A stretch of DNA of 37,889 bases from Lachnospiraceae bacterium. GTDB lineage: Bacteria; Bacillota; Clostridia; Lachnospirales; Lachnospiraceae. The notes below the pieces were generated by a model. The model made no database searches and had not been told where the DNA came from. It worked only from the letters and a program-made list of their open reading frames with translations. Both the position numbers and the translations under genes were made by a program. Below are positions 14,269 to 24,847 of this stretch, piece by piece; positions within the stretch are counted from its first letter, which is position 1; each line of letters starts with the position of its first letter. The stretch covers positions 1-37,889 of the forward strand of contig JAEEUS010000017.1 of assembly GCA_016290615.1 (NCBI GenBank), given 5' to 3'.

Positions 14269-15429
14269 ATGAGCATAAAGATAAATTCATTACTTATACA
14301 CGGAGGAACAGACGGCGATGTTACAACCGGAGCCGTAAATGTTCCGATCTACCAGACAACAACATATAAACAGGACGGCCTCGGAGAAAACAGAGGCTGG
14401 GAATATTCAAGAACCGGAAACCCGACAAGAGATGCAGCGGAAAAGCTGGTAGCAGATCTTGAACAGGGTAAATACGGACTCGGATTCGCATCCGGTCTTG
14501 CAGCGATCAACACAGTACTTTCTCTTTTTGAAGCCGGAGACAGACTGGTCGTTTCAGACAACATCTACGGAGGCACATTCAGGATACTTGATAACGTATT
14601 CAACAAATTCGGTATCACATATACGATAGTCGATACTTCAGATCTTAAGAAGGTCGAAGAAGCAATAGACGATGATGTAAAGGCTGTCTATGTTGAAAGC
14701 CCCGCCAATCCTCTTCTTACCGTAACGGATATACAGGCGGTTGCAGAGATTGCTCACAAGCATGACAAGCTTTTGATCGTAGACAACACATTTTTAACAC
14801 CATACCTTCAGAGACCTCTTACACTCGGGGCAGATATAGTGATACACAGCGGCACAAAATACTTAGGCGGCCACAGCGATGTCATTTCCGGATTCGTAGT
14901 AGTTAACGATGATGCTCTGGCAGATAAGCTCTACTATCTTCAGAATGCCATCGGAGGAATACTCGCTCCCTGGGACAGCTTCCTTGTGATCAGAGGAATA
15001 AAGACTCTCGGAGTAAGAATGGACCGCCATGTTGATAATGCATCTAAGGTGGCAAAGTGGCTGACAGAAAGCGGATATGTGAGCAAGGTCTATTATCCGG
15101 GACTTGAATCTGACCCCGGATACGAAGTACAGAAGAAACAGGCAGACGGTGCAGGAGCGATGATATCATTCGTCCTTGATGAAAAATATGATTATCGAAA
15201 GTTTTTCAAGAATCTTAAACTGATCATACTTGCAGAAAGCCTAGGCGGAGTCGAGTCTCTTGTATGCCATCCCGCAAGCATGACACATGCAGCGATCCCT
15301 GCAGACATAAGAAAGGAAGTAGGTATTGTTGATGAACTGATCAGATTTTCCGTAGGCATCGAAGATGTGGATGATCTGATAAGTGATCTTGAACAGGCGA
15401 TAGTTAACTCATCAAAGGAGGAAAACTGA
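14269..15429 (+). CDS. mccB: Cystathionine gamma-lyase/synthase family enzyme (MccB-like)
   Basis: PLP enzyme of the Cys/Met metabolism family, 386 aa. With the adjacent mccA it most likely forms the reverse transsulfuration pair, which makes cysteine from homocysteine through cystathionine. PLP lysine K197 is in HSGTKYLGGHSD. Other signatures are YSRTGNPTRDAAEKL, VDNTFLTPYLQRP and ESLGGVESLVCHPASMTHA. Sequence alone cannot separate gamma-lyase from gamma-synthase; the neighbour decides the call. It is controlled through CYS-box C and leader C. mccA follows with a one-base gap. Confidence 0.88.
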   Translation: MSIKINSLLIHGGTDGDVTTGAVNVPIYQTTTYKQDGLGENRGWEYSRTGNPTRDAAEKLVADLEQGKYGLGFASGLAAINTVLSLFEAGDRLVVSDNIYGGTFRILDNVFNKFGITYTIVDTSDLKKVEEAIDDDVKAVYVESPANPLLTVTDIQAVAEIAHKHDKLLIVDNTFLTPYLQRPLTLGADIVIHSGTKYLGGHSDVISGFVVVNDDALADKLYYLQNAIGGILAPWDSFLVIRGIKTLGVRMDRHVDNASKVAKWLTESGYVSKVYYPGLESDPGYEVQKKQADGAGAMISFVLDEKYDYRKFFKNLKLIILAESLGGVESLVCHPASMTHAAIPADIRKEVGIVDELIRFSVGIEDVDDLISDLEQAIVNSSKEEN

Positions 15430-15430
15430 T

Positions 15431-16339
15431 ATGGATGTATATATGAGCATACAGGAAATGATAGGACACACTCCCATTATCAAATTAAATCACCTGGGAG
15501 TAAAGGAAAGCGTAGGACTGTATGCAAAGCTTGAACTTATGAATCCGGCCGGAAGCGTAAAGGACCGTGTCGGTGTATATATGGTAAAGGACGCGGAGGA
15601 AAGAGGACTGTTAAAGCCCGGTTCAACGATTATAGAGGCAACTGCGGGAAATACCGGCATAGGTATTGCCATCGCTGCCCTTAACAGAGGCTACAGGGTC
15701 ATCTTTACGGTACCTGAGAAGTTTTCTATAGAAAAGCAGAAGATAATGTCTGCACTGGGTGCGGAGATAGTCCATACCTCAAGAGAAGAGGGAATGCTTG
15801 GAGCAGAGAACAAGGCAAGACAGCTGCTTGAAACTATCCCCGATTCCATAACACTTGCCCAGTTCAGAAATCCCGCCAATCCTCTTGCGCACTACGAGAC
15901 CACAGGACCCGAGATCTATGATCAGATGGACGGACAGATTAACTACCTCGTTGCGGGAGCCGGAAGCGGCGGAACGTTTTCAGGCATCATGAAGCACTTA
16001 AAGGAAAAGGATACAAGCATTCAGGGAGTGCTCGCTGATCCGATCGGCTCGATCATAGGAGGCGGAGAACACGCAGACTATGACATAGAAGGCATAGGAA
16101 ATGATTTCATCGCCGATACGATGGATGTCTCATTCATCGATAAGGTAATAAAGATAAATGATGACGAAGCCTTTGAGGCATCAAGGCTGTTAGCCAAAAA
16201 GGAAGGCATACTTGCAGGCTCGTCATCAGGAGCTGCTCTTGCTGCATCGCTTAAGCTTGCCGATCAGATTGAGAGCGGAAACATTGTAGTGGTATTTCCC
16301 GACAGGGGAGACAGATACTTAAGTAAAGGACTTTTTTGA
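15431..16339 (+). CDS. mccA: Cystathionine beta-synthase/cysteine synthase-like enzyme (MccA-like)
   Basis: Fold-type II PLP enzyme, 302 aa. PLP lysine K44 is in NPAGSVKDRVG, and the phosphate-binding loop is AGAGSGGTFSG. The stretch YDIEGIGNDFIADTMD recalls B. subtilis MccA, an O-acetylserine-dependent cystathionine synthase, and the N-terminal motif MIGHTPIIKLN is shared by the family. AAGGAGG lies just before the start, in the end of mccB. O-acetylserine sulfhydrylase (CysK) is the alternative; pairing with mccB favours MccA. metN follows one base after the stop. Confidence 0.88.
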   Translation: MDVYMSIQEMIGHTPIIKLNHLGVKESVGLYAKLELMNPAGSVKDRVGVYMVKDAEERGLLKPGSTIIEATAGNTGIGIAIAALNRGYRVIFTVPEKFSIEKQKIMSALGAEIVHTSREEGMLGAENKARQLLETIPDSITLAQFRNPANPLAHYETTGPEIYDQMDGQINYLVAGAGSGGTFSGIMKHLKEKDTSIQGVLADPIGSIIGGGEHADYDIEGIGNDFIADTMDVSFIDKVIKINDDEAFEASRLLAKKEGILAGSSSGAALAASLKLADQIESGNIVVVFPDRGDRYLSKGLF

Positions 16340-16340
16340 T

Positions 16341-17345
16341 ATGGCTGAGGTTTTTAAACTTGATCATGTTTATAAGAATTTCAAAAATGACGGAAAGGAG
16401 TTTTTAGCTCTTGAAGACGTTTCTCTTTCGATCAATGAAGGAGAGATATTCGGCATCATAGGAATGAGCGGTGCCGGAAAGTCGACTCTTGTAAGGACCC
16501 TAAACCGCCTTGAGGATGTAACGGACGGAAAGGTAAGCTTCTATGACAAGAACCTTGCAGATCTTAAGGCAACCGAACTAAGACTTGTCAGGCGCCAGAT
16601 AGCGATGATATTTCAAAGCTTTAACCTTCTTGGACAGAGAAGCGTTCTAAGCAATGTGATGCAGCCTTTAAGGATAGCGGGAGTTCCCAGGTCACAAAGG
16701 AAGGAAAAGGCTCTTGAGATGCTAAGAGTCGTAGGGCTTGAGGATAAGAAGAACGAATATCCGGCAAGACTTTCGGGAGGCCAGCGCCAGAGAGTAGCCA
16801 TTGCAAGAGCTCTTGCTGCAGACCCGAAGGTACTGCTTTGTGACGAGGCAACGAGTGCACTTGACCCAAAGATGACGGGAGAGATACTCGATCTTTTAAA
16901 GACCATAAACGAGACAAGAAAGCTCACGATCGTTATCATCACTCATGAGATGAGTGTCGTCGAAAAGATATGCGACCGTGTAGCCATCATTGATAAGGGA
17001 AAGCTTGCAGAGCTTGGAGAGGTAAAGGAGATATTCAGAAATCCCCAGTCAGAGCCTGCAAGAAAACTCGTATTTCCGAGCAATCCTTTCGATCCTTCCG
17101 GGAATGATTCAAAACTCATCAGGATCGTATTTGACGGACTTGACGCAAACAGACCCTTTATTGCGGATCTGGTTGAAAAGACGGGCAGAAAGGTAAACAT
17201 ACTTAGCGCCAATACAAAGAGCGTGGGAGGCATAGGATACGGTCAGATGGTCCTTGAGCTTCCAAAGGATGAGACGCAGCAGAAAGAGATAATAAAGTTC
17301 TTTAGAGACGGAGGACTGTCTGTTCAGGAGGTGACAGCGCCATGA
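16341..17345 (+). CDS. metN: MetN, ATPase of a methionine-type ABC importer
   Basis: A 334-aa ATPase. The Walker A motif is GMSGAGKST (41-49), the signature LSGGQRQRVAIARAL, and Walker B KVLLCDEATSALDP with the catalytic Glu. A C-terminal NIL-type ligand-binding domain (about 260-334) allosterically inhibits transport in characterised MetN proteins when methionine is plentiful. Its stop overlaps the metI start by four bases. The binding protein metQ is in a separate unit (10257). Confidence 0.94.
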   Translation: MAEVFKLDHVYKNFKNDGKEFLALEDVSLSINEGEIFGIIGMSGAGKSTLVRTLNRLEDVTDGKVSFYDKNLADLKATELRLVRRQIAMIFQSFNLLGQRSVLSNVMQPLRIAGVPRSQRKEKALEMLRVVGLEDKKNEYPARLSGGQRQRVAIARALAADPKVLLCDEATSALDPKMTGEILDLLKTINETRKLTIVIITHEMSVVEKICDRVAIIDKGKLAELGEVKEIFRNPQSEPARKLVFPSNPFDPSGNDSKLIRIVFDGLDANRPFIADLVEKTGRKVNILSANTKSVGGIGYGQMVLELPKDETQQKEIIKFFRDGGLSVQEVTAP

Positions 17346-17992
17346 GTGAATATATCATCGAAGCTATAAGAAACGGAATATTTGAAACACTCACGATGAC
17401 ATTCTTTGCATCGATCCTTGCATATCTGGTAGGACTGCCTCTGGGCATAGTTTTATATGCAACGGCAAAAGATCGGATACTCTCAAACAGAGGAGTAAAC
17501 TTTAGTGTAGGGCTTATCGTTAACATATCAAGATCACTGCCCTTTCTGATCCTGCTAGTTCTTCTGATACCATTTACGCGGCTTGTTACCGGTTCTTCGA
17601 TCGGAACAACGGCAAGCATCGTCCCTCTTACAGTCGGTGCCATTCCGATCGTTGCCCGCATGGTCGAGTCGTCACTTAGCGAGGTTTCCCCCAGTATCAT
17701 AGAGGCTGCCACATCAATGGGTGCTTCTCCTTTATACATAATCACGCACTTTATTTTGCCTGAGGCAACACCCTCCCTTCTTCTGGGAGCAGCCATAAAC
17801 ATAGCCACTGTACTGGGCTATTCAGCCATGGCCGGAGTAATAGGCGGAGGCGGACTGGGTGCCATCGCACTGCAGTACGGATATTACAGATATCAGAAGG
17901 AAGTTCTGTGGACGACAGTCACCATACTTGTCATCATGGTAATGGTGATCCAGGAGAGCGGAAACGTCATCGCCAAGAAAGTCAGAAAGTAG
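17342..17992 (+). CDS. metI: MetI, permease of a methionine-type ABC importer
   Basis: A 216-aa inner-membrane permease with five or more hydrophobic segments. It carries the EAA-type coupling motif seen as IIEAATSMGASPLYIITHFILPEA, and the end AGVIGGGGLGAIALQYGYYRYQ is typical of MetI. It is the last gene of the mccB unit. No separate terminator follows; the gdhA leader hairpin lies about 55 bases downstream. Confidence 0.94.
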   Translation: MSEYIIEAIRNGIFETLTMTFFASILAYLVGLPLGIVLYATAKDRILSNRGVNFSVGLIVNISRSLPFLILLVLLIPFTRLVTGSSIGTTASIVPLTVGAIPIVARMVESSLSEVSPSIIEAATSMGASPLYIITHFILPEATPSLLLGAAINIATVLGYSAMAGVIGGGGLGAIALQYGYYRYQKEVLWTTVTILVIMVMVIQESGNVIAKKVRK

Positions 17993-18005
17993 TCTAAAAA
18001 AATAC

Positions 18006-18034
18006 TTGCATCTGACATCACCCTAATGTATAAT
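18006..18034 (+). promoter_or_regulatory. Promoter of gdhA
   Basis: TTGCAT (18006-18011), 17-bp spacer, consensus TATAAT (18029-18034). The -35 and spacer length equal those of the dapL promoter. Confidence 0.75.
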
Positions 18035-18041
18035 ACCGTTT

Positions 18042-19477
<1,436 letters not shown>

Positions 19478-19505
19478 TAACTAACCTCAGTAAATATGTT
19501 AATAT

Positions 19506-19539
19506 GATCCCGTAAGCCGAGTGCTTACGGGATTTTTTG
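19506..19539 (+). terminator. Terminator of gdhA
   Basis: ATCCCGTAAGC pairs with GCTTACGGGAT around a CGAGT loop, followed by TTTTT. A strong intrinsic terminator. Confidence 0.93.
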
Positions 19540-19615
19540 TCTTGATTATGTCTGTGGGTTTTAATACAATGATCGTATAATTAAGGCATGCTTTGTAATA
19601 TCAGGGGAAATGTTT

Positions 19616-20275
19616 ATGAAGAAACCGGTTATATTGTTATGTATTATGATATTTGCTTTATGTGCAGGATGCGGTTTATCAGGGGATGCAAGCGAATCTG
19701 CAACGCAGAGCAGTAGCGATACAGCTGTTAATGAAGAAGCTGCAACAGAAGATACTGCATCAGAAGCAGAAAGTACTTCAAAGTATAATGCATTTATAGA
19801 TGAATACGACTCTTTTGAAGTGACTTCGACAAGTATGAATAACGGTGCCTGGAATGATGCCATATCCAACACTGAGGTGGGCTCAAACAAATCACCTCAG
19901 CTTGAGTGGGATGCGGTTGATGGTGCCGCTCTTTATGTCATTATAATGGATGATACGGATGCCTGGGACATAATACACTGGAAATCCGACAACGTGACCG
20001 AGACAAGTCTTGATGAAGGCTGGGCTGACGAATCAGAATATATGGGACCGTTTCCGCCAGCGGGATCTACTCATACATATGAAGTTTATGTTGTCGCTCT
20101 TAAAGCAAAGGTTGAAAGAGTAAAGGGAGCCTTCGGAGGACAGAATGTGAGGTTTGAGGAGAACTTTAGAGCACTGGATACAGATGCTGAGGGAAACAGC
20201 GGAAACATAATCGCTGTCGGAAGACTATCAGGAACGTATACAAATCAGGAAGAAAACCAGCATGGTTATCGATAA
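19616..20275 (+). CDS. PEBP-family (YbhB/YbcL-like) lipoprotein
   Basis: A 219-aa secreted lipoprotein. The signal peptide ends in LCAGC (C19 lipidated), followed by a Ser/Thr/Glu-rich linker to about residue 60. The PEBP core then begins FEVTSTSMNNGAWND and continues KSPQLEWDAVDGAALYVIIMDDTDAWDIIHWKSDN and GPFPPAGSTHTYEVYVVAL, matching the ligand-pocket motifs (D.D, H.., GP.PP). Start 19616 is preferred to 19610 because GGGGA is better spaced. The family's role in bacteria is poorly defined. It is a single-gene unit between two terminators. Confidence 0.88.
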   Translation: MKKPVILLCIMIFALCAGCGLSGDASESATQSSSDTAVNEEAATEDTASEAESTSKYNAFIDEYDSFEVTSTSMNNGAWNDAISNTEVGSNKSPQLEWDAVDGAALYVIIMDDTDAWDIIHWKSDNVTETSLDEGWADESEYMGPFPPAGSTHTYEVYVVALKAKVERVKGAFGGQNVRFEENFRALDTDAEGNSGNIIAVGRLSGTYTNQEENQHGYR

Positions 20276-20283
20276 AACTTTTA

Positions 20284-20319
20284 TTCCCGCAGACAGAAAT
20301 GTTTACGGGAAATTTTTTT
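20284..20319 (+). terminator. Terminator after the PEBP lipoprotein gene
   Basis: TTCCCG/CGGGAA with an inner GACA/TGTT stem, followed by seven T residues (20313-20319). It lies directly before the tetR promoter. Confidence 0.8.
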
Positions 20320-20322
20320 CAC

Positions 20323-20352
20323 TTGACAAAAGAGACAATGGTGTCGCATAAT
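20323..20352 (+). promoter_or_regulatory. Promoter of the tetR unit
   Basis: TTGACA (20323-20328), 18-bp spacer, CATAAT (20347-20352). Confidence 0.75.
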
Positions 20353-20373
20353 TAAAAGCGACAAAGCTGTCTC
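20332..20373. promoter_or_regulatory. Paired TetR-type operators
   Basis: Two palindromes GACA-N4-TGTC (20334-20345 and 20360-20371) sit between -35 and -10 and just after -10. They are themselves arranged as a larger inverted repeat: AAAAGAGACA....TGTCGC mirrors GCGACA....TGTCTCTTTT, with the same half-sites and different four-base centres. This is what an autorepressing TetR regulator would need; the tetR gene follows at 20396. Confidence 0.7.
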
Positions 20374-20395
20374 TTTTTTTAAAACGGAGGAAAAT

Positions 20396-20959
20396 ATGCC
20401 GACCAAAGGTGAATCAACAAAAAAGATGATCATAGATACAGCTGCCGGTCTTTTTTCTAAGAAGGGCTTTAAGGATGTATCCATGACTGACATATGTGAA
20501 GCAACAGGCCTTTCAAGGGGCGGACTGTACAGACATTTTTCATCAACATCAGAGATCTTTATAAGGCTTATAAGTACAGAGCAGTCTTTTAATGAAAGGA
20601 TCAAAGCTAAAGAAAAGGCAGCTGATATACTAAAAGACGCGTTAAGCGAACTTGAAAAGGAGATCCTTGATCCAAAAAGATCCTTAAGCCTTGCGATCTA
20701 TGAGTTTGCAAGTATCGATGATAACCGAAAGCTCTTTACAGACCTTGAAAAGAAGGCAAGGAAAAAGTGGATGGATCTTATCTCATACGGCATTGAGACA
20801 GGCGAATTCAACCCTGTCGATCCTGAAGAGATAGCAGAACTGTTGCTGTACTACTACCAGGGCATCCGAATGTGGTCCAGGGTCACTGATATCAAAAGGA
20901 AATCTGCAAAAAACTACAGTAACCTCATTTTAAGGATGCTTACAGGAGAAGATAAATGA
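20396..20959 (+). CDS. TetR-family transcriptional regulator
   Basis: A 187-aa regulator with an N-terminal TetR helix-turn-helix (about residues 10-55: MIIDTAAGLFSKKGFKDVSM, DICEATGLSRGGLYRHFSS) and a divergent ligand domain. CGGAGG precedes the start. The promoter carries two GACA-N4-TGTC operators, so autoregulation is likely. The stop overlaps the start of the GNAT gene. Controlled genes probably include the GNAT and GH32 genes downstream; the ABC exporter after the 22921 terminator may also belong. The inducer is unknown. Confidence 0.9.
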   Translation: MPTKGESTKKMIIDTAAGLFSKKGFKDVSMTDICEATGLSRGGLYRHFSSTSEIFIRLISTEQSFNERIKAKEKAADILKDALSELEKEILDPKRSLSLAIYEFASIDDNRKLFTDLEKKARKKWMDLISYGIETGEFNPVDPEEIAELLLYYYQGIRMWSRVTDIKRKSAKNYSNLILRMLTGEDK

Positions 20960-21474
20960 ATATAAGACTTATAAGACCGAAAGAAGAACACAAGAATGAA
21001 GCACTTGCATTCAAACAGGAATTCATAGACATCGGAACACCTATAATAAACGGCAGCGAACTGCTCGATCAGACAGATTCGTATGAAGACTGGCTAAGAT
21101 CAGTAACGGATAACACGGATGAAAGAACAGTTAATCCCGACTGGGTAGTGACAGATACGTTCTTTGCCGTTGATGAAAACGAAAGGATCGTGGGAATCAT
21201 CGATCTCAGACATACGCTCAATGATTTTTTAAAGGATTTCGGAAACAGCGGCTACAGCGTACGCCCGTCTGAGAGAAGAAAAGGCTATGCGACAAATATG
21301 CTAAAAAGTCTTCTTGACGTTGCAAAAGCAGCTGGAATGAATGAGCTTCATCTGAGTGTAGAAAAGACCAATATCCCCTCGATCAAAACGATCACCAAAA
21401 ACGGCGGAGTATATGAGCGCAGCTTTGAGTTTGAAGGCGAGCTTGCGGATATATACAGGATTGAATTACAGTAA
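20956..21474 (+). CDS. GNAT-family N-acetyltransferase
   Basis: A 172-aa acetyl-CoA-dependent acyltransferase. The acetyl-CoA loop appears as SVRPSERRKGYATNMLKSLLDVAKAAGMNELHLSV, followed by NIPSIKTITKNGG. It is of the sort often annotated as 'acetyltransferase 3' with an N-terminal RLIRPKEEH. It overlaps tetR by four bases and is followed after six bases by the GH32 gene. The acceptor substrate is unknown. Confidence 0.88.
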   Translation: MNIRLIRPKEEHKNEALAFKQEFIDIGTPIINGSELLDQTDSYEDWLRSVTDNTDERTVNPDWVVTDTFFAVDENERIVGIIDLRHTLNDFLKDFGNSGYSVRPSERRKGYATNMLKSLLDVAKAAGMNELHLSVEKTNIPSIKTITKNGGVYERSFEFEGELADIYRIELQ

Positions 21475-21480
21475 AAAGAT

Positions 21481-22932
21481 ATGAACTTACATATAACAGA
21501 AAAATACATATGGTTTCCCGCAGCAAGAGACTGTGATGAAGTAAAGCTTCATATGTCCATTGACGGTAAAAAGATAAATGAGATCGATATTAAACTTAGT
21601 ACTGATCCCGATTTTTACTTTTCCATGGATGTGAGCAAATTCATGGGAAAGAGCATCACGATAAACTCTGACTGCGATGAAAGACTGCTTGAAGCAGTAA
21701 CGTGTCATGATGATATATACAAGATAGCATATCCCTACAGGCCAAAGATACACTTTACCACACGCATGGGATGGATAAACGATCCAAACGGTCTTGTGTA
21801 TAAAGACGGCATATATCACATGTTCTACCAGCTTAATCCCTACGGGACCGACTGGGGAAACATGCACTGGGGTCATGCGGTCAGCAAAGATCTTATAAGC
21901 TGGGAGCAGAAGGATATCGCACTTTTCCCCGATGAATACGGAACGGTATTTTCCGGATGCGGCTTTAGGGATGAGAAGAATGTAGCAGGCTACGGAAAGG
22001 ATGCACTTTTATTTTTCTATACCGCAGCCGGAGGATTCAATGAATGGTCCAAGGAAGCCGGATACAACAGTACACAGAGACTGGCAGTTTTAAGTGATGA
22101 TACTCTTATCAAAAAGGATATGATCCTTGACACGATAAAGGACGGGAACAGGGATCCTAAAGTCTTCTATCATGAAGAGAGCAAAGCCTACGTGATGGTG
22201 CTTTATCTTATCGACAATGAATTTGCCATCTTTCGTTCAAACGATCTTAAAAACTGGACAGAGACAGACCGCCTCTCCTTAGAGGGAATGTGGGAATGCC
22301 CTGATCTGTTTGAACTTGAAATTGAAGGAACGAATGACAAAAGATGGGTATTCTGGTCAGCTGACGGTTTTTACGTCCTGGGAGACTTTGACGGATATAG
22401 ATTTATACAAAGAAGTGAAGTACTCTCGGCATATGATACGAAATTACCCTATGCAGCACAGACATATGCGGGATGTGAAAGAAGGATATCCGTTGCATGG
22501 TATAGAACCCAAAACGACAAAGGCGGATTCAAGGGTATGATGTCCGTACCTACAAAGCTTAGTCTCATTGATACTGATAAGGGTATAAGGTTATGCTTTA
22601 AACCTGTAAAAGAGCTGTATGAGTACCTGTCTAAGCAGAGTCTTTCGTATGACGAAAGCTTTGATAAGAAGCTTGACGGCAGTCCCGTTGTGATAGATAT
22701 CAGATGGAAGGATAATGAAACTGCTCCCGTTATTATCGGAGATATAAAAATTGATACAAGACCTGAAACACTGATAGTCGATCACGGGATAATAGAGTAT
22801 TTTTCCGGTGACGGAACCGTATACGGAGCGATTGAGACTGACGAGGATATCCTGTCAAAGAACATACATATAGGATCAGGAATAGAAAGCCTCAAAATAT
22901 GCGAAATTGATAATAATGAAATGCCATCCTAA
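21481..22932 (+). CDS. GH32 beta-fructofuranosidase (sucrose-6-phosphate hydrolase type)
   Basis: A 483-aa glycoside hydrolase of family 32. The catalytic set is complete: nucleophile D101 in WINDPNG, transition-state D225 in NRDPKVFY (RDP motif) and acid/base E272 in MWECPDLFEL. Before the five-bladed propeller there are about 85 extra residues of unknown function. The C-terminal beta-sandwich is present but short. No signal peptide is seen, so it acts in the cytoplasm on imported sucrose, sucrose phosphate or short fructans. No sugar transporter or PTS gene is adjacent, and the following ABC genes are exporters by architecture. The stop codon lies inside its terminator hairpin. Confidence 0.9.
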   Translation: MNLHITEKYIWFPAARDCDEVKLHMSIDGKKINEIDIKLSTDPDFYFSMDVSKFMGKSITINSDCDERLLEAVTCHDDIYKIAYPYRPKIHFTTRMGWINDPNGLVYKDGIYHMFYQLNPYGTDWGNMHWGHAVSKDLISWEQKDIALFPDEYGTVFSGCGFRDEKNVAGYGKDALLFFYTAAGGFNEWSKEAGYNSTQRLAVLSDDTLIKKDMILDTIKDGNRDPKVFYHEESKAYVMVLYLIDNEFAIFRSNDLKNWTETDRLSLEGMWECPDLFELEIEGTNDKRWVFWSADGFYVLGDFDGYRFIQRSEVLSAYDTKLPYAAQTYAGCERRISVAWYRTQNDKGGFKGMMSVPTKLSLIDTDKGIRLCFKPVKELYEYLSKQSLSYDESFDKKLDGSPVVIDIRWKDNETAPVIIGDIKIDTRPETLIVDHGIIEYFSGDGTVYGAIETDEDILSKNIHIGSGIESLKICEIDNNEMPS

Positions 22933-22949
22933 AAAGGTGGCATTTTTTT
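22921..22949 (+). terminator. Terminator of the tetR-GNAT-GH32 unit
   Basis: ATGCCATCCT and AGGTGGCAT pair, followed by seven T residues; the GH32 stop codon lies in the loop side of the stem. Confidence 0.85.
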
Positions 22950-23020
22950 CTTGATTAAATCGATCCCCGGTGCTATAGTATTGAGAAATTATTTGTTTCA
23001 TAAAAAGGGGCGGGGTTTAT

Positions 23021-24847
23021 ATGAAAACAAAAGACAGTTCTTTCAGGCATCTTATGTATGCCATGAAACAGATATGGGAAGCGGACAGGCTCCTTCTTGT
23101 CTTTTCCATATTCAAAAACTCTATCGAGCAGATATTCTATGTTTTCTTTTTCGTTTATCTGACGAAGTACATTTTCAACTGTATTGAAAGAAATATCGAA
23201 TACAGCAGACTGTTCAGGTTCCTTGTGATCGCATGCCTGGGCCATGTTTTCGTGCATTTTACATGCGGATGGTACGAGGCGTACAGAAAGGTAAAGACAC
23301 CTGAAGTCTACAGATATATATTCCACAGGGTAATGGATCTTTCGGACTCTCTTGAATTAAAGGACTATGAAAATCCTGAATTCTACGATAAGTACACAAG
23401 AGCTTTAGACCGTGTCGTAGACTCAGCCATAGATCTTACGATCAAGTTCGGAGTCTATTTCGGAAACGTGGTATCGACTATCGCTTCTCTTGTGATCATA
23501 GTACTTGTCGATCCGGTACTTTTAGTATTCATGATAGTACCCATGATTGTGAGCCTCTATTTTGGCAACAAGAACGGCAAATGCAACTACGACAGGGAAA
23601 GCGCCATTACCAGGGATAAGAGAATAGCAGACTACGTAAAGCGTGTTTACTACGAAAAGAAATACGCTGCGGAAGTCCGTCTTTTTGACATAAATTCCAT
23701 CATGTTAGACAAACAGGAAGAAGCAGTCGACAGGATGGAGACTGTTTCCATGAAATACAGAATGAAGTCCGCTTTCTATTCATTCATCATGAAGGGAAGC
23801 TATTCGATATTTGCAGGTGTCATCGCATATTTTTACGTGGTAGTGAGAGTAAAGTTTACCGATGTGACCGATATCTCAAGCTATGTGGCTATGATAAGCG
23901 CAATGGCTTTTTCTACCAATCAGCTTAAGCAGGCTGTTGAAAACAGGATATTTTTGAGCAATGAGAGCAGACTGTTCAAAAACCTTGAGGAGTTCCTTGA
24001 AAGACCCGTAAAGGAGATCGAAAAGAAGACAGTCATCGATGATATAAAGAGCGTTGAGATAAAGAATGTTTCCTTCACCTATCCCGGTGCAAAGAGCGAA
24101 ACACTTAAAAACATCAGCTTTAAATGGAACAAGGGTGACAGGCTTGCCATCGTCGGATATAACGGTGCGGGCAAGACAACGCTCATTAAGCTTTTAATGG
24201 GTCTTTATGAGATCCAGTCCGGAGAGATACTCGTAAACGGCATCGATATAAATGAGATAGACGGTAACTCATACAGGGAAAGATTCGGCACGGTATTCCA
24301 GGATCTGCAGGTATTCGCAATGCCTCTTATCGAAAACGTGCTGATGAGAAGACCGGAGAGCGAAGATGATTACGAGCTTGCAAGAAAAGCTCTTATAAGC
24401 GCACAGTTTGATGTTGAGCATAAGGGCCTTGTAAAAGGTCTTGATACCGTTGTGAGCCGTGAATTTGACGAGGAAGGCTTTGTTCCTTCCGGAGGACAGG
24501 CTCAGAAGATCGCGATAGCAAGAGTCTTTGCCAAAGACCCCGATATGGTCATCCTTGATGAGCCCTCAAGCGCACTTGATCCTCTTGCAGAGTACAACAT
24601 GTACAACAACATGATGAAACTCTCACAGGGCAAGGGTGTCATCTTCATATCACACAGACTCTCGAGCGCGAGAATGGCTGACAAGATCTATCTGATGAAG
24701 GACGGACAGGTCGTTGAAAGCGGAACACATGAAGAACTGATAGCACTTAACGGATACTATCATGAAATGTTCACACTCCAGGCTGAAAACTATCAGGAAA
24801 GTCTGCCTGAGGAAATGCTGAAAGGAGCTGAGGCGTTTTATGGCTAA
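23021..24847 (+). CDS. ABC exporter half-transporter 1
   Basis: A 608-aa fusion of a six-helix membrane domain (about 1-330) and an ATPase. Walker A is GYNGAGKTTL near residue 379, and Walker B is MVILDEPSSALDP with the catalytic Glu. The signature is the slightly degenerate VPSGGQAQKIA, and the H-loop is FISHRLSSARMAD. It overlaps the next gene by eight bases and surely works with it as a heterodimer. Preceded by a terminator and a short gap; a G-rich ribosome-binding site precedes the ATG. The substrate (peptide, lipid or drug) cannot be told; neither protein has a peptidase domain. Confidence 0.92.
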   Translation: MKTKDSSFRHLMYAMKQIWEADRLLLVFSIFKNSIEQIFYVFFFVYLTKYIFNCIERNIEYSRLFRFLVIACLGHVFVHFTCGWYEAYRKVKTPEVYRYIFHRVMDLSDSLELKDYENPEFYDKYTRALDRVVDSAIDLTIKFGVYFGNVVSTIASLVIIVLVDPVLLVFMIVPMIVSLYFGNKNGKCNYDRESAITRDKRIADYVKRVYYEKKYAAEVRLFDINSIMLDKQEEAVDRMETVSMKYRMKSAFYSFIMKGSYSIFAGVIAYFYVVVRVKFTDVTDISSYVAMISAMAFSTNQLKQAVENRIFLSNESRLFKNLEEFLERPVKEIEKKTVIDDIKSVEIKNVSFTYPGAKSETLKNISFKWNKGDRLAIVGYNGAGKTTLIKLLMGLYEIQSGEILVNGIDINEIDGNSYRERFGTVFQDLQVFAMPLIENVLMRRPESEDDYELARKALISAQFDVEHKGLVKGLDTVVSREFDEEGFVPSGGQAQKIAIARVFAKDPDMVILDEPSSALDPLAEYNMYNNMMKLSQGKGVIFISHRLSSARMADKIYLMKDGQVVESGTHEELIALNGYYHEMFTLQAENYQESLPEEMLKGAEAFYG

